Below are positions 12,691 through 23,840 of a DNA stretch of 64,000 nucleotides, in pieces. Position 1 is the stretch's first letter. Each line of letters opens with the position of its first letter. Source of the stretch: Ypsolopha sequella (Eukaryota; Arthropoda; Insecta; Lepidoptera; Ypsolophidae); the NCBI GenBank assembly GCA_934047225.1, contig OW204000.1, positions 13,286,001 through 13,350,000 on the forward strand. Reading direction: 5' to 3'. The position numbers and the translations under genes are program-made. The notes below the pieces were generated by a model. That model did not search any database and was not told the DNA's origin. It was given only the letters and a program-made list of their open reading frames with translations.

Positions 12691-12989
12691 GAGCAAATAA
12701 AACAAATGCGACTCAAACTTGGGTGGTATATTGCAAATCTCAGAATAAGGAAAGTCGCAAATTGAGCGACTTGACAACCACATTCGCGACTTTTTTTTTT
12801 TTTCGAAATTTTGCACAGATTGTTATTTGGGCGACTTCAAAAACATTTCTTGCAACATTTGGGCGACTTATGATGTTGTCAGTTATTCATCGTTTTTAAA
12901 CCCATTTTAAATTATTACTTACCTCCAACTTCCAGGCCATATTCAAAAATAATATTGAAAACAAAACATTTTCTGTAGTTCAACACTGA

Positions 12990-13070
12990 TGTCGATTTGG
13001 TGTAGCACAATTTAACTTCATAACAGGAATAAACTTAATTTAAGAGTTCTGTTTTTTTCTTTCTGTCCGA
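12990..13070 (+). mobile_element. Half copy of the 56187-type MITE
   Basis: The left-arm sequence of the 56187-56346 family (tcgatttggtgtagcacaat, then the gttctgt-tttctttctg centre) is present without the matching right arm. It is a truncated relic. Confidence 0.5.
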
Positions 13071-13139
13071 ATCTAGGTATCTTATCAGGTTTTTTCAGCT
13101 TCAGATCTTTTTTGCAATAATAATTTGCAGTCTTTTTGT

Positions 13140-14026
13140 TTATTTTATTTATTAGGGTTCTGTATCTGAAGGGTAAAAAAGAAACCACTATGGAGAGATT
13201 CGGTTGTCCATCTGTCCGTATGTCACAGCCTTGCAACTCTTGAATCACTTAAGATGTAGGCCTGAAAACTGCACAAAAATAGCATCAATTTACCCATGTG
13301 GTGAGGAGTATAAAAATATTGAAAAATTTGAATTTGGTGAAAATATTGTCACTTTATAAATTAAGAGAGAAAAAAAGTCTCCTGAAAATCCAATATGGCT
13401 ATCAAATTGGAGGAAATAAAGAGCAGATTGCAAAAATAATTTACTTCAAATCATTTGATTAAAAATAAACTGATAAAAGTTGTGTAGGTACTTATCCGAA
13501 ACTGTTAGACCGAAAAAGTAAGTATTACATGAATGAAACTTTCAGGAAAAGTAAAGTGATAAAAAAAAATCGAAAACAAAAAGAATTCGAAAAAAGTTAA
13601 AGAAATAAAAAACTTTTTGTAATAAATACAATATGGGGTACCAAACCTCAGGTAATAAGTAATAATAATAAAGAGCTGATTGTTAACTTTGTAGAAAACA
13701 AGAAACCTTTTAAAAATCACAAACACAAAAAATTTAATCCGAAACCACTGTCCGAAACTAGAACACTAAAAATTTTTTAAATATGAAAAAAAAAGCACGG
13801 CTAAGGGTTATTAGGAGGGGTTTCCTCTGACAGCTCATTTAAAAAAGAAAACCTTGGTTCCAAATTACTCGACAGATGGCGTTGACGAGATGTGGTCTGA
13901 CTGAGTGTTGCCAATGGGCGCTTTTATACCGGCACGGCACGATATTTTTTACCGTTACGTTTTAACAGGGTTGTAAAATGTGGGGAGACGCGGAGACGCT
14001 TTTAATTTTCCATCGACAATTCCAAT
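13140..14026. other. AT-rich intergenic stretch with a dispersed repeat piece
   Basis: At 13150-13235 there is a diverged copy of a repeat (agggttctgtat ... gtccatctgtccgtatgtc) also found near 23010, 28790, 30010 and 57015. The remainder shows no gene. Confidence 0.4.
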
Positions 14027-14336
14027 GTCTAAAGCAGGGGCAAACTTTTTCCAACGTGGGCCAATATTTACAAACAGTATCTATCGAGGGCCAGTTTTTC
14101 GAATTTTTGGCAATAAATAATTCTTTAAAAATAAACACATAAAGATGACGCTGTAAAATCCTTTTTGCCTGCTTCTTAATCAAGAAACAAGCGATTGATT
14201 AATGCAAGCAACATTGAACTTCATGAATTTTTGTTTCGTGATTTATGTTATGTTATCTACTTCTGGGTCGATGGTCACGGGCCGGATTGCAACCGTTCGC
14301 GGGCCGGAGATGAGTTTGCCCATCCCTGGTCTAAAG
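14027..14336. mobile_element. hAT-type MITE with perfect 8-bp target duplication
   Basis: A 294-bp element (14035-14328) begins CAGGGGCAAACT and ends with its near-complement AGTTTGCCCATCCCTG. It is flanked on both sides by GTCTAAAG (14027-14034 and 14329-14336). An 8-bp duplication and CAGGG ends are hallmarks of hAT transposons. It contains no transposase frame and is therefore non-autonomous. Confidence 0.88.
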
Positions 14337-14379
14337 CTGAATTAGGTACTTCATATTTACAGGACCGGAGCCAGACTGT

Positions 14380-15020
14380 TTAATCAGGACATATTCCCCC
14401 TCACACACTATCGTAGCAAACTTTCACTACGCAATAAGATAAGACCTAGTGTGCGTGCGTACGTCCCATTCTTATATAATATGCTAGCGTTGTGTTTGCA
14501 AACGCAGCTAAATCCCACACCAATAAACTACAGGTTATACAGAATAAATATCTCCGAAAAGCGATAGGAGCACTCTGGTTCGTTCGGAACCCAAAGATTT
14601 CAAAAGTTTAGATGAGACCTGGCACCTAAAATCTATTGCATTGTTTTTGAATGTGTGCGTTAACATAATGCTAATGCGCGTACACTTATGAGTGCACAAT
14701 CTGTCTACCTACGGTCAGCAAACTGATCAAACTACTAAAGTTGTTAAAAAGATTAACTTTAAGTGCACTTAAGGCGTCCAACTATCACTGTGTTCAGACG
14801 AGCACTGATTCCAAACGTGTGAGCGTCACCCATTTAAAGGTGGAAACATTTTGGTGCTGTCATAGTACGGTAAGAGCTTATCTTTACTTTTGAAATCTTT
14901 GTCGGAACCTAGATCTTTACAATGACTTCAATATTCCCACCATCAAAGCCTTTATGAAGTAAGCCACCTGCGTCACGAAAAGGCCTTAAGGACAGACATC
15001 ATAACGCAACCAACTCAGTT
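14380..15020 (+). pseudogene. 3' relic of a Jockey-clade LINE
   Basis: Translated pieces with frameshifts and stops match the C-terminal part of Jockey-type reverse transcriptase ORFs: SKLSLRNKIR, then GALWFVRNPK, then a late NIPTIKAFMK. This order is typical of the end of ORF2, so the fragment is the 3' end of a dead copy. Clade assignment is from memory of the motifs. Confidence 0.6.
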
Positions 15021-15088
15021 ATATGTGTGGCCAAATGTCATGCTATTTCATTTGGCTATAAGGTGCACGCTCCATGAAACTTGCGAGG

Positions 15089-16140
15089 ACAATGATGATG
15101 ATGATTTAGAGGTGGGACGCCTGCTGGGCACAGGCGGATGGTCGGCTCTCCAGTTGGAGCTATTCCATCCAATTCCCATTGCTTGGAGCTTTGGTATCCT
15201 ATTATCCCAGTTGCATTCCCTCCTCAAATCTTCCACTTCTCTTAATATATCTTAATATGTCTGAGTACCCAAGGCACTTGGGGTCTTCTTCTTTAATGTG
15301 ATCATTACCAAATACTTCCCATCTTATGCTTGAATATATAAAGCATTCACCTAAGTAGTGCTTACTCGTTTCCTCCTCGCCGCAGTGCGGGCAAGAGTCC
15401 TCCTGTACCTTCATTATTGACAGATGTCTGTTCAGTGTTCAGCCTACAGTGGCCAGTTAGAATACCCACCAACGTACCTAGATTGATTCTACTTAGATTA
15501 AGAGTGTACCTTACTTTTTTGTAGACGATAGTCGAGAGAAACATTTTTGACTGTCGACAGCCCTCAATGTTCCTCCATTCATCTGCTGATTCTGCTGAAG
15601 CCAGACGGCTTATTACCTTATTAGTGACGTTTGCCGATAGCTAATTCGTCTGCTTTTTCATTACCTTCAACTCCTTGATGTCCTGGGATCCAGGCTACTA
15701 TTGTTTCAGTTTTTTCACCTATTTTTACACTCTCTTAATAGAGCCGATTTATTTACTGGATTTTTAAGCGCAAGAAGTGCTGCTTGGATGTCCGAGTAAA
15801 TAATGACTGTTTTCTCGTTTATGTCCGACCTTGAGAGTACCATACTGGCGCATTCCATGATGGCAAATGTTTCTGCCTGAAATACGGTAGCCAAGGTACC
15901 TAGTGAGTAGGATGCGCTTCCATCTTCTTCATCTTTATCAGGTATAAAGACACCAGCTCCTGCTAGTCCTGTACTACCTTTCCTTGAGCCGTCCGTATAG
16001 CAATTAATGCTCGGTCGGTCTGTTGGTAACTTCCAGTCTTCTCTGGTTCCTATATAAATGCGATATTTTATCGAATGATATTTCTTACAAGTTGTTATTA
16101 ATCCAGATAACATTTTCGATGTTTGGCTAGTATTAAATTT
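15089..16140 (-). pseudogene. RNase H-bearing LINE relic, C-terminal part
   Basis: On the minus strand, 16113-15715 encodes an RNase H-like segment with YTDGS, then AETFAIMEC and YSDIQAAL, matching the DED(D) pattern. Downstream, after frameshifts, come LVGILTGHCRLN (about 15475) and a C-x2-C-x8-H-x4-C motif (CPHCGEEE, 15414-15202), as seen at the end of I/R1/LOA-type LINE ORFs. The 3' end is a short (atc) repeat near 15107-15089. Frame breaks show it is dead. Its reverse-transcriptase part is probably the fragment at 17010-17310. Confidence 0.7.
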
Positions 16141-16159
16141 TTCATTTTATCTTAAACAA

Positions 16160-16960
16160 TACAAGTACGTCCGGCTTCACTTTTGGTAAAAAACCGTTAA
16201 ATTTACGCATTTTAGGGGTTTGTTGTTAAGATATTACTCAAACTTCACGATTTTTAGTTCGACTTAAACATAGATCTTGATAATGCTAATGGATATCACC
16301 TTGTGATATTTAATTATTATATCGTACCTCAAACCTTTACGATGTTGCTTCTCAATGCTCACTGACCCCCTCTCAACCTTGCTCCCGCGCATCTCCTCGC
16401 CTGTCCCTCGATTCTTTTTTCTTTTGGCAGCACGTCAGTCGCTTATACCACCTCAGCGCGACTCCACGCTGCCCGTTGGCTTGCCAGTTGCCATCGCTAT
16501 AGCGATAAATAACGCCCTAAAACCGTTTTAATTTGTTAATTGTGTCCCCATTCTTTGGGAAGCAAGTCCGGGGCTACACAACTGAACAACATTTCAGCGT
16601 CAGCTCTTTCCTTGACGGAGTTGACGCCCTCACTCAGCTGACCGTCCTCAGCTCCTGAGCCTCGGACTCATCAAGCTGGAACTTTGGCGGCTGTGGTCTT
16701 ACTGTTGTCGGGACCTCCAAGTGCTTCCATTCGACTAGGGGAGTACTTGATCGTAACGAGCTACAACAAGGAACTGATCAGTGTGTAGGGACTTCGACCT
16801 ACCGCGACCCTCTTCAACTCTTTTATTCTAAAATATATGTTATTAAAGTTTCTTATTGTTTTATTTGTTCTAAATTAACTTTACTTCTTAAGCCTCTTCT
16901 AGCCAACCTTTTATCTTACCTAAAAACGTAAAATTGGCGCCCCTAACGTGTGTAAACTGT
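16160..16960 (+). mobile_element. LTR-retrotransposon remnant with primer-binding site (tentative)
   Basis: This non-coding block sits between two parts of a minus-strand LINE. Near its right end, TTGGCGCCCCTAACGTG (about 16933-16950) resembles a primer-binding site of the TGGCGCCC class (tRNA-Lys type), preceded by AT-rich U5-like sequence. LTR borders and target duplication could not be fixed, and no gag or pol frame follows. It may be a decayed LTR plus leader. Confidence 0.4.
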
Positions 16961-17009
16961 TCAGTTCTTTGTCTTGGATCTTGCGTGGCTTGATGTGTGT
17001 GTGTTTTAT

Positions 17010-17310
17010 GAAGTCTCTCGTTTTTTTAGGTTCTGTTTTAGGTTAGTGCTCATCAACTAGGTGTACTGAGCAGAAATCTGTCTTGTTATATGAAGGGAGA
17101 TAATCAGCTAAGTATTTTAGCTCGATCACAGACGGTTTTGATTTGTGGATCAAAGGTTAATCTGTCATCTAGGGTGATACCTAGGTATTTAAATGTTCTT
17201 GTCATGATCTAGTCCTAGGGATATCACGGCCGAAGAATGCGATGGGGGTATAGTTATCATTTGAGAGATAAGCTACCACTCAAGAACTTTAACGGATATC
17301 TGCGTTACAA
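17010..17310 (-). pseudogene. LINE reverse-transcriptase fragment
   Basis: The minus strand reads FKYLGITLDDRLTF followed by a KTVCDRAKIL-like segment, the conserved block that follows the reverse-transcriptase core in I/R1/Jockey-type LINEs. A frameshift lies before it. Its orientation and position make it the likely upstream part of the RNase H-bearing relic at 15089-16140. Confidence 0.6.
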
Positions 17311-17534
17311 TTGGTTTGTTTATAGAGTCGGTTAATAGATGGAGCGATGTCCTTATTAAAATATCAGTATGTTACTGTCCCTCCCGGCTTTTTACTCTGT
17401 AAAAGTGTGAAAAGAAGACAAGTGTGACCATTAGTGGCAGATTCTTGCCATTTAGGCAGATATGGCTGTCAAATTTTCACTTGGGCAGATGGTGTTGACG
17501 AATTACAAAAGTGGCAGGATTTGGCAGATTTCAA
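17311..17534. other. Intergenic stretch with repeated ggcagat words
   Basis: Words such as ggcagatt and ggcagata recur here and again at 19155-19215, on either side of the LINE at 17535-18500. This suggests the LINE and its neighbours landed inside an older repeat. No gene is seen. Confidence 0.3.
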
Positions 17535-18500
17535 AATTCAAAAAGTTTATTTTGCAAAGTAGGTATATATAATACACGTTTCACAAGTCCAATTTTAATT
17601 TTATAAAAATATATGTAATAAAATAATAAATGTACATGAACTACTTAGATTAAATGTTTATTTAATTTATGTAGCAATAAATATACGATTAAAATTATAG
17701 GTAAAATATTATTATACAAGGTGAAATCCAATCAACCGCCCGAACCCATACCGGAGACCCGGCCAGGGACCAGGAACAAGGTTCAATGATCACCAACCGA
17801 GCCCCCAGCACGAATCCAGGCGGCCGACCAAATCCCATGCTATATACTACATAGTAATAGGTTACATATATAAATACATGCCTACCTCCGCCCATTCGAT
17901 TAGTCTTGCTAAGAAGAACGGGAAAGAAACTTTGCAAGATCATGTCTTTTTTTTAACATAAACTTATACTATACATCAAATTACTTATATCTACTTTAAC
18001 CAAGGGATAAGAAAATACAAGACAGCAGGAATTCAGGTTAATGAAAAAAGAAAAACATCTATCTCTTTGCCTACCTGTCTCATATAGTCTATTTCCTTTT
18101 ACAGTCTGTAATTAATTAATGTTAACTCTTAAGAGGAATCAAAAGTTAGGAAATTATATTAATTAATTAAATTATTACCTACTATCATCAAAATCAGTAT
18201 CACTATAACACCATGCTTCACCATCATCCAAATATTCATTTATTTTATAATAAGCCTTTTTCAGTAGCCCCTGCTTAGTATACTGTTTAAACTTATTCTC
18301 TGACAAAGTAAGGACCTCTTTTGGAAGTTTATTGTAAAATCTTATACCATGTCCTACGAAAGAGGTACTCACTTTGGCGAGTCTGATTTTTAGAAAAGCC
18401 AGTTTATACTTACGAGTATTTCTGGTTTCCTTACAATGTTGCTCACCAAGCCTTGGGAGAGACTCAACATTTTTTCTGACATATCTAAGGAAAAAAATTT
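17535..18500 (-). pseudogene. 3' end of a CR1/Jockey-like LINE
   Basis: The minus-strand frame from about 18480 to 18175 reads RNTRKYKLAFLKIRLAK, then GHGIRFYNKLPKEV and KAYYKINEYL, the usual C-terminal block of CR1/Jockey-like LINE ORF2. It is followed by an untranslated region to about 17535. The untranslated part (ctccgcccattcgattag and neighbours) recurs at 30965-31440, so both are copies of one family. Confidence 0.65.
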
Positions 18501-18803
18501 GGAAATATTTACCTTACTTATGGCAGATTTGGAGATATATACCTTTACATGTATGTCAAACACCTAATACGACAGAATATTCTCATAAGTAAACCCGAAA
18601 AAAACTAAATTACGAACCAGATTCCTAAATAAACGTTTTCTGCCATTTTATTATAATGAAAGAAGAAAGGAATAAGGAACATGGGACTGTCTCTTTTATA
18701 CCTATAAAGGAATTGATAAAAAAATGGTATTAGAATCGACATATGAGTAAAGAAATGAAGAATATGCACAATCAGCAAAATATATACCTACGAGTATATG
18801 TCA

Positions 18804-18972
18804 AGCCCAGCGCCAACACTTTGATCCTATGAAAGACTTACAGGTGGGTGATAGATGATATGAAGAAAACTCATCAAAAATCAATATTGCATGTGTGTCT
18901 GTACTGACCAAGTGTTCTTCGTCTCATCTATCACCCATCTGTGGGTCTAAGGATCAAAGTGTTTGCCCTGGG
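18804..18972. mobile_element. Snap-back MITE
   Basis: Inverted arms of about 60 bp (gcccagcgccaacactttga... and its imperfect complement ending tttgccctgggc) enclose a short centre. Arms share ggtgggtgatagatga. No frame is present and the target duplication is unclear. Confidence 0.65.
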
Positions 18973-19289
18973 CCTGTATACCTATATCTGTTGCTGTGCT
19001 GACTAAAAAGGTTTAAGTAATTTATGTTCTTGCAAAAAAGTTAATGAAACAAATTCTTTGAAAAAGTGTTTTTTTCTTTTTTTCTCATCCCTATAGACAC
19101 ACTAAAATGTAAGTAAATAGCGTACATATTTATGGCAATTCTATTTAGAGTTTTCGACAGATTTTGGCAGATTTTCAGCTAGTGTGTGGCTGAATCTTTC
19201 ACTGGCAGATTATCTATTATTTTTCAAATGGTAACATCAAAGAAGAAAGGACCAGCATCCAGATCCAGGCCGAATAAATATAAAAAACA

Positions 19290-20010
19290 AAAAAATGGAA
19301 AAAAGCGTCGATGCGTTGTTTATTTGTTTTATTGAAAAAATATTGTATTTTAGGCGTTTTAATCAACAATAGTGATAGAATATTGTGAATTAAAGTCGCC
19401 GTAACCAGTGTAGTATGTTGTCCAATGAAACAAAAAAGTGCAGGCCGTGCCTTTTCATGTACCTATTTTTCCTAACCTAACATTTTGTTCGTCTTATGCT
19501 TAGAATAAGGATTCTAAGGTGTTATGGGTCTATCAATTTAGCACGAACTGACAGGACAGCGACTTCTACAGAACAGTTCCTTCAGATGATCCTCAAGAGA
19601 GGATATACAAACAGAGAAGAAAAGAAACTAAAATAAGACCAGGCAGTATGGGCTTAAGCCTTTAGCCTTTTCCATAAAGGAAAGAAAGCGACAAAAAAAA
19701 AGGAGGTTGGAAAAAAGGCGCGAAGATGTGATGGCGACGTTTTTTGTTTTATTAAAAAAATATTGCATTTTGGGTGTTTTGATCAACAATAGTGTGTAGT
19801 GTGTTGTTCAATGGAACAAAAGTGCAGGCTGTGTGTTTTTTCTAACCCTGTTGTATTTGCGTGATAAGGCTATCATTATAGCGGAAACGACAGGACAGTG
19901 ACTTAGACAGGACATACCTTTCAGATGATCCTCAACAGAAGAGGATAGTGCATATAAACAAATAATAACTATAACGTCAGACATGGCTGTATGGGCTAAC
20001 ATGTATACAC
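19290..20010. repeat. Degenerate direct duplication, two units of 300-400 bp
   Basis: Unit 1 (about 19290-19660) and unit 2 (about 19705-20010) share, in order, attgtattttaggcgtttt / attgcattttgggtgtttt, atcaacaatagtg, gaacaaa.agtgcaggc, and a later gacaggacagtgact ... cagatgatcctcaa segment. The repeat stands directly upstream of mRpS34. It may be a duplicated promoter-proximal region or an unknown repeat. Confidence 0.55.
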
Positions 20011-20215
20011 ATATACATATACGCTGAATGGACTAGTATCCAAAGCCGTTAAACAATGTATTAAAAAAAAAAAAAAAAAAAAAATACATATACATTTGTT
20101 TTTAAAAAAAACTTTTTTTAGGTTAAAATTTGTAACACAGAGTACTTTAATCAACTTAAATATACTGAGAATTTTAAAGTATTTACATAGTACTTCACGG
20201 AATTTCACCACAATA

Positions 20216-23200
20216 ATGACAACCCCTGCAAAAACTGTAATTAAATATGTAGGTAGAGCTACCGACTTCAAGGGTAAAACGCTGTGGGAGATTGTGGGAA
20301 ACCTGAAGAACTTTGGAGTTGGGAGAATAGTGTCTAGATCTGTATTCCAGAGGTACCCAGAGCCGTGTTTCATGAGAATTGTGAAAGTAGAGACATGTCC
20401 AGATGAGGTATATCTATATATTTTTAAGTCATTAGATTAGAGTGCGAAGATGGGGAAAAAATTGTTTACATAGCAGCCTGACAATCAGCGGCGGCGCAAG
20501 ACCTAAATTTTATATGGACAAGACAAATTTTGCTAGGCCCTTGAACAGACAACAACGGCCCAGCGTCGGTCGGACTGGGCCTAAGGGCATTTTTTTTTCA
20601 AAGTTTCTTGGCTATCTTTCAATCGCCTGGGGGACTACTGTCCTTTTTTTTTAATATGCAATATGCCAAGCTTAAAATTGATGATAATATGCAAATTTTC
20701 ATTACTTGCAATTGATAATTACAAAAAATGTCTTTTTTCCTATAGTGCCGCATATGCCAAGCTTAAAATTGATGAAAAAATTGATGATAATATGCAAATT
20801 TTCATTACTTGCAATTGATAATTACAAAAAATGTCTTTTTTTCCTATAGTGCCGCCTTAAAAAGGCGGGAGACTCTCTGTCCCGCCTTTCAAGGCAAAGT
20901 TTTAATGGCAAAAAACAAAGAACCATCAAAAAAAAAAAAAAAAGTGCCGCCTTATCTACACCCCAAGTGAAATGAACTTTGAAAATTTCTCATCGTGCAT
21001 GTGAATTATTTTGCCTGTAGGTAGTATAATAAGCCTAGGGGGCCAGCACAGCGCAGGCTAGGGCCCGGGTGGGTAATTCCACCCTGAATATGGCCAGCCC
21101 AACAATGACGCAATCAATTCAGTTGTGGGTCCGGCGAATGTCATACTGTTTTATTTCGCTGTAATATGTCCACTCCATTAACCTTGCGACGACAGTAAAA
21201 TTGATTTTCGTTCTGGGCGCAAAATTGAAAACTTTTGTCAGGAGTACTGTGATTTTGGCAAGTGTCATTTGGTCATTGCCAAATATATTTTTGGTAAATA
21301 TTAATGTAGATAACATTTTCGATGTACGACTATGGGAAGACAACTTAGTTGAGAGCACGGTTAAGTATGAGGTAGGGGAGAGAGCAAAAGTAACAGTTGA
21401 TAAATAATTCTAGGGACGTATGACACTTGTGACCCTCTATTTTCAAACTAATTAAGTTGAAGGATGAATTTTAATCTAACTGAAATCGAATGGTTTTTGG
21501 TAAAGTTATAATGTAAAGTGAAGTGCTTTTGTGTTTTTTATATATTTGTTGTAGATACACTGAACACTATACAAAGATATGTCACTCGCACTCAAAATTT
21601 GTAAAATCTGATTAGTAAAATCTATTTAGGATCAGACTCAAATAAAAAAAAAATTCACAATGAATTAATGTTATTTATGACAGATTTCAATTGATATTCA
21701 AAATCAGATGTCAAAGTTGAAAAAAAGTTGAAGTTATTTGGCATTTCTCCAGCCAGTAATAATGTACTCAACTTTATCATATCAACTAATTGCAATAATT
21801 GCAACAGTAAAAACATATGTATGATTAAAATATCCCGATTTTTAGGTCTAATGTGTCATAGATCTAGATAATGTGAATGGCCTCAGCCTGAAATATTATA
21901 AAAACATTCCATAGAGACCTCACTACTTTGTGTTTGGTTTTCTATGGAGGCTCCGGTCTGCTTCGCTTTGCTTTGCTTCACTCATCGCACCTACTTTTTG
22001 ACTTTTGGTGGAAGAATTTTGATTCCATACTTTACCCAATTCTGCCCAATTCTACGATCTGCCCAAGACATCTACACTCCAACCATAGCAGTTGAAGATG
22101 AATTTTTGTTGAAATTACTTCAAACAATTGGTGGAAGGCCTGTAATTGTTTTTAATTTTTTCCCTATAAATAGCTGAGTGTCGATTTGGTGTAACACGAT
22201 TTACCTAACTTATTTGACAGGACTAAACTTAATTTGAGCGTTCTGTCTTTTTTTTCTGTATCGAAAAGACATCCTCCCAAGATAATCTGGTTGTAATATA
22301 AATATTGTAATAACTAAGCCATGTCATATTGCTGTCTCGTTTGTTGGTGCCGCAAGAAAACCAAATTAAAATCTTAGACTATACAAACATTTGTTTTATA
22401 ATTTCAGGAACGTAGAAGAGTCAGAGTATGGGTAGAAAAGACTTTCCGGGGCCATAAGCTGCCAACCTTAACTGAAATATACAGGACATCTTATAAACCT
22501 GATTATTGCCTTGTTCCTAAGAATGAAGAGCATAAATATGAGCAGATTGATAAAGTTCATTACTTTACTGATGTTGTTTTGCCCAATAGCATAGAGATGC
22601 CCCCACTTATGAAGAAATTTATTGAAGCAGACCACGCTAAAAAGGGATTAGAGGTAAAAGTCACAAGTTTTTAAGGAAAAATGTCAAGTAATATGGTATG
22701 ACATATTTGTTTTATTATCTGCAGTGATCATCCCGTGACCATGACAAGTGAAACTTCACTTCAAGATAATACTTCAGGAAAATAATAAATAAAAAATGTT
22801 TAACTTAAGGTTCAACGTCAGTTGCTTAGCAAAAAGTGCATAACTTAACTTTGTATTTCTTATTTAGAAGTTAAAAATTGAAAAATATTTTGGTATGTGG
22901 TAGTTAACATACTAAAATATTTTTAAATTTTTAACTTCTAAACAAGAAATACACAGTTAAGTTATGCACTTTTTGCTAAGCGACTGACTTTAACCTTAAA
23001 ACAAAATTTTTAGGGTTCCATCACAGATAATTATAATAGCAAAGGCCAAAACGGAGCCTTATTCTTATTAAGGTCACTCTTGCTGTCTCTCTGTCTGTCC
23101 ATATGTCATGGATCTTTAGCCCATATGTGGAATGAGTTACAAACCAGAAATTTTGATATTTTGTGTAGAATGTTGACCCAAAACTGAGTACGTACATGAA

Positions 23201-23679
23201 ATCGAGTAACTTGTTTTTTTAACTTGTTTGTAACTTGTTTAAATTATTATTACTATTAGATTGTATTGCTATTTTATACCTACTAGTAAGCCAATGCTCT
23301 TCATGTACATTTTATGTAATAAATTATTTCATATATTTTATGTCGACATAAACTAATTAATTAAATTTTTCTGATATATTTACTGCTAACAAAGATAACT
23401 CAATAAAAAGTCTTCCAATATAAATCTCACATGTATAAAATTAAATATATATTATGTGAGATGTATGTATTGTTTATATATTTTTATAAATATTTATTCA
23501 TGTATTTTTGTTAAATTTTTCAGACCATGAAGGAATTCAGAATGCCTCTCAGCTACAACCTCAGTCCTAACAGAGTTAAAAGAATAGCAAAAAAAGACGA
23601 GAAACCTACCATTGAGTTTACAATGAGCCTCGGGACACCAGCTAGCCCAGCACTGTATGAAGGAGTACCTCTGAACTAA
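20216..23679 (+). CDS. mRpS34: Mitochondrial ribosomal protein S34 (three exons)
   Basis: Join 20216-20407, 22408-22653, 23524-23679, all GT-AG and phase 0, giving 197 residues. The protein is a structural component of the mitochondrial small ribosomal subunit. The N-terminal part (KYVGRATDFKGKTLWEIV, FGVGRIVSR, YPEPCFMRI) and the exon 2 start (RRVRVWVEKTFRG) match insect mRpS34, whose proteins are about this size. The ATG at 20216 is the first in frame. The open frame extends upstream to 20096 without an ATG, and the translation of that stretch resembles a mitochondrial presequence, so an upstream exon supplying a start cannot be excluded. AATAAA at 23752-23757 lies 73 bp after the stop. Confidence 0.9.
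20654..20855. repeat. Tandem duplication (about 98 and 104 bp) in mRpS34 intron 1
   Basis: The segment atgccaagcttaaaattgat ... cctatagtgccgc appears twice in a row (about 20654-20751 and 20752-20855). They are nearly identical except for a short insertion (aaaaaattgatg) in the second. The near identity points to a recent duplication. Confidence 0.8.
20861..20889 (+). other. Perfect GC-rich hairpin in mRpS34 intron 1
   Basis: aaaggcggga and tcccgccttt form a perfect 10-bp stem with a 9-base loop, immediately after the duplicated block. It is followed by an A-run and another gtgccgcc word (about 20943). The function is unknown. Confidence 0.5.
21080..21900. other. mRpS34 intron 1, unclassified repeat-like sequence
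   Basis: Blocks here weakly resemble sequence at 15000-15080 and 16090-16310 (for example gataacattttcgatgt in both places). This suggests a shared old repeat into which the LINE at 15.1-17.3 kb inserted. No coding exon was found. Confidence 0.25.
22180..22275 (+). mobile_element. Half copy of the 56187-type MITE in mRpS34 intron 1
   Basis: It matches the left arm and centre of the 56187-56346 palindrome (tcgatttggtgtaacacgat, tatttgacaggactaaactt, gcgttctgtc) and lacks the right arm. It lies about 130 bp before exon 2. Confidence 0.6.
22806..22997. mobile_element. Snap-back MITE in mRpS34 intron 2
   Basis: Inverted arms of about 85 bp share gcttagcaaaaagtgcataa with its complement near 22960-22985. 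A longer relative with the same ends but a 200-bp extra centre lies at 33933-34330. There is no open frame. Confidence 0.75.
23010..23120 (+). repeat. Dispersed lepidopteran repeat piece
   Basis: This is the agggttcc ... gagccttattcttatt ... ctgtctgtccatatgtc pattern, also seen (diverged) at about 13150, 28790, 30010 and 57015. Its nature (SINE or MITE part) is not resolved here. Confidence 0.5.
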
Positions 23680-23840
23680 GTATATTCATGTTTTAATGGT
23701 TATTATTATATTGTATTTGTAGTTGTACAGCTAGCACCTAGAACTTGTTGAAATAAAAATGAAAAATTATTTTGAGAATCTTTATATTATTATCATTCTC
23801 GAGATTAATTTATTTTATTTGTTAATTTATGGCCAAACAC

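Noticed and set aside
21944..22177. 77-codon frame in mRpS34 intron 1 as an extra exon
   Set aside because: No matching splice sites, and the known three-exon structure is complete without it.
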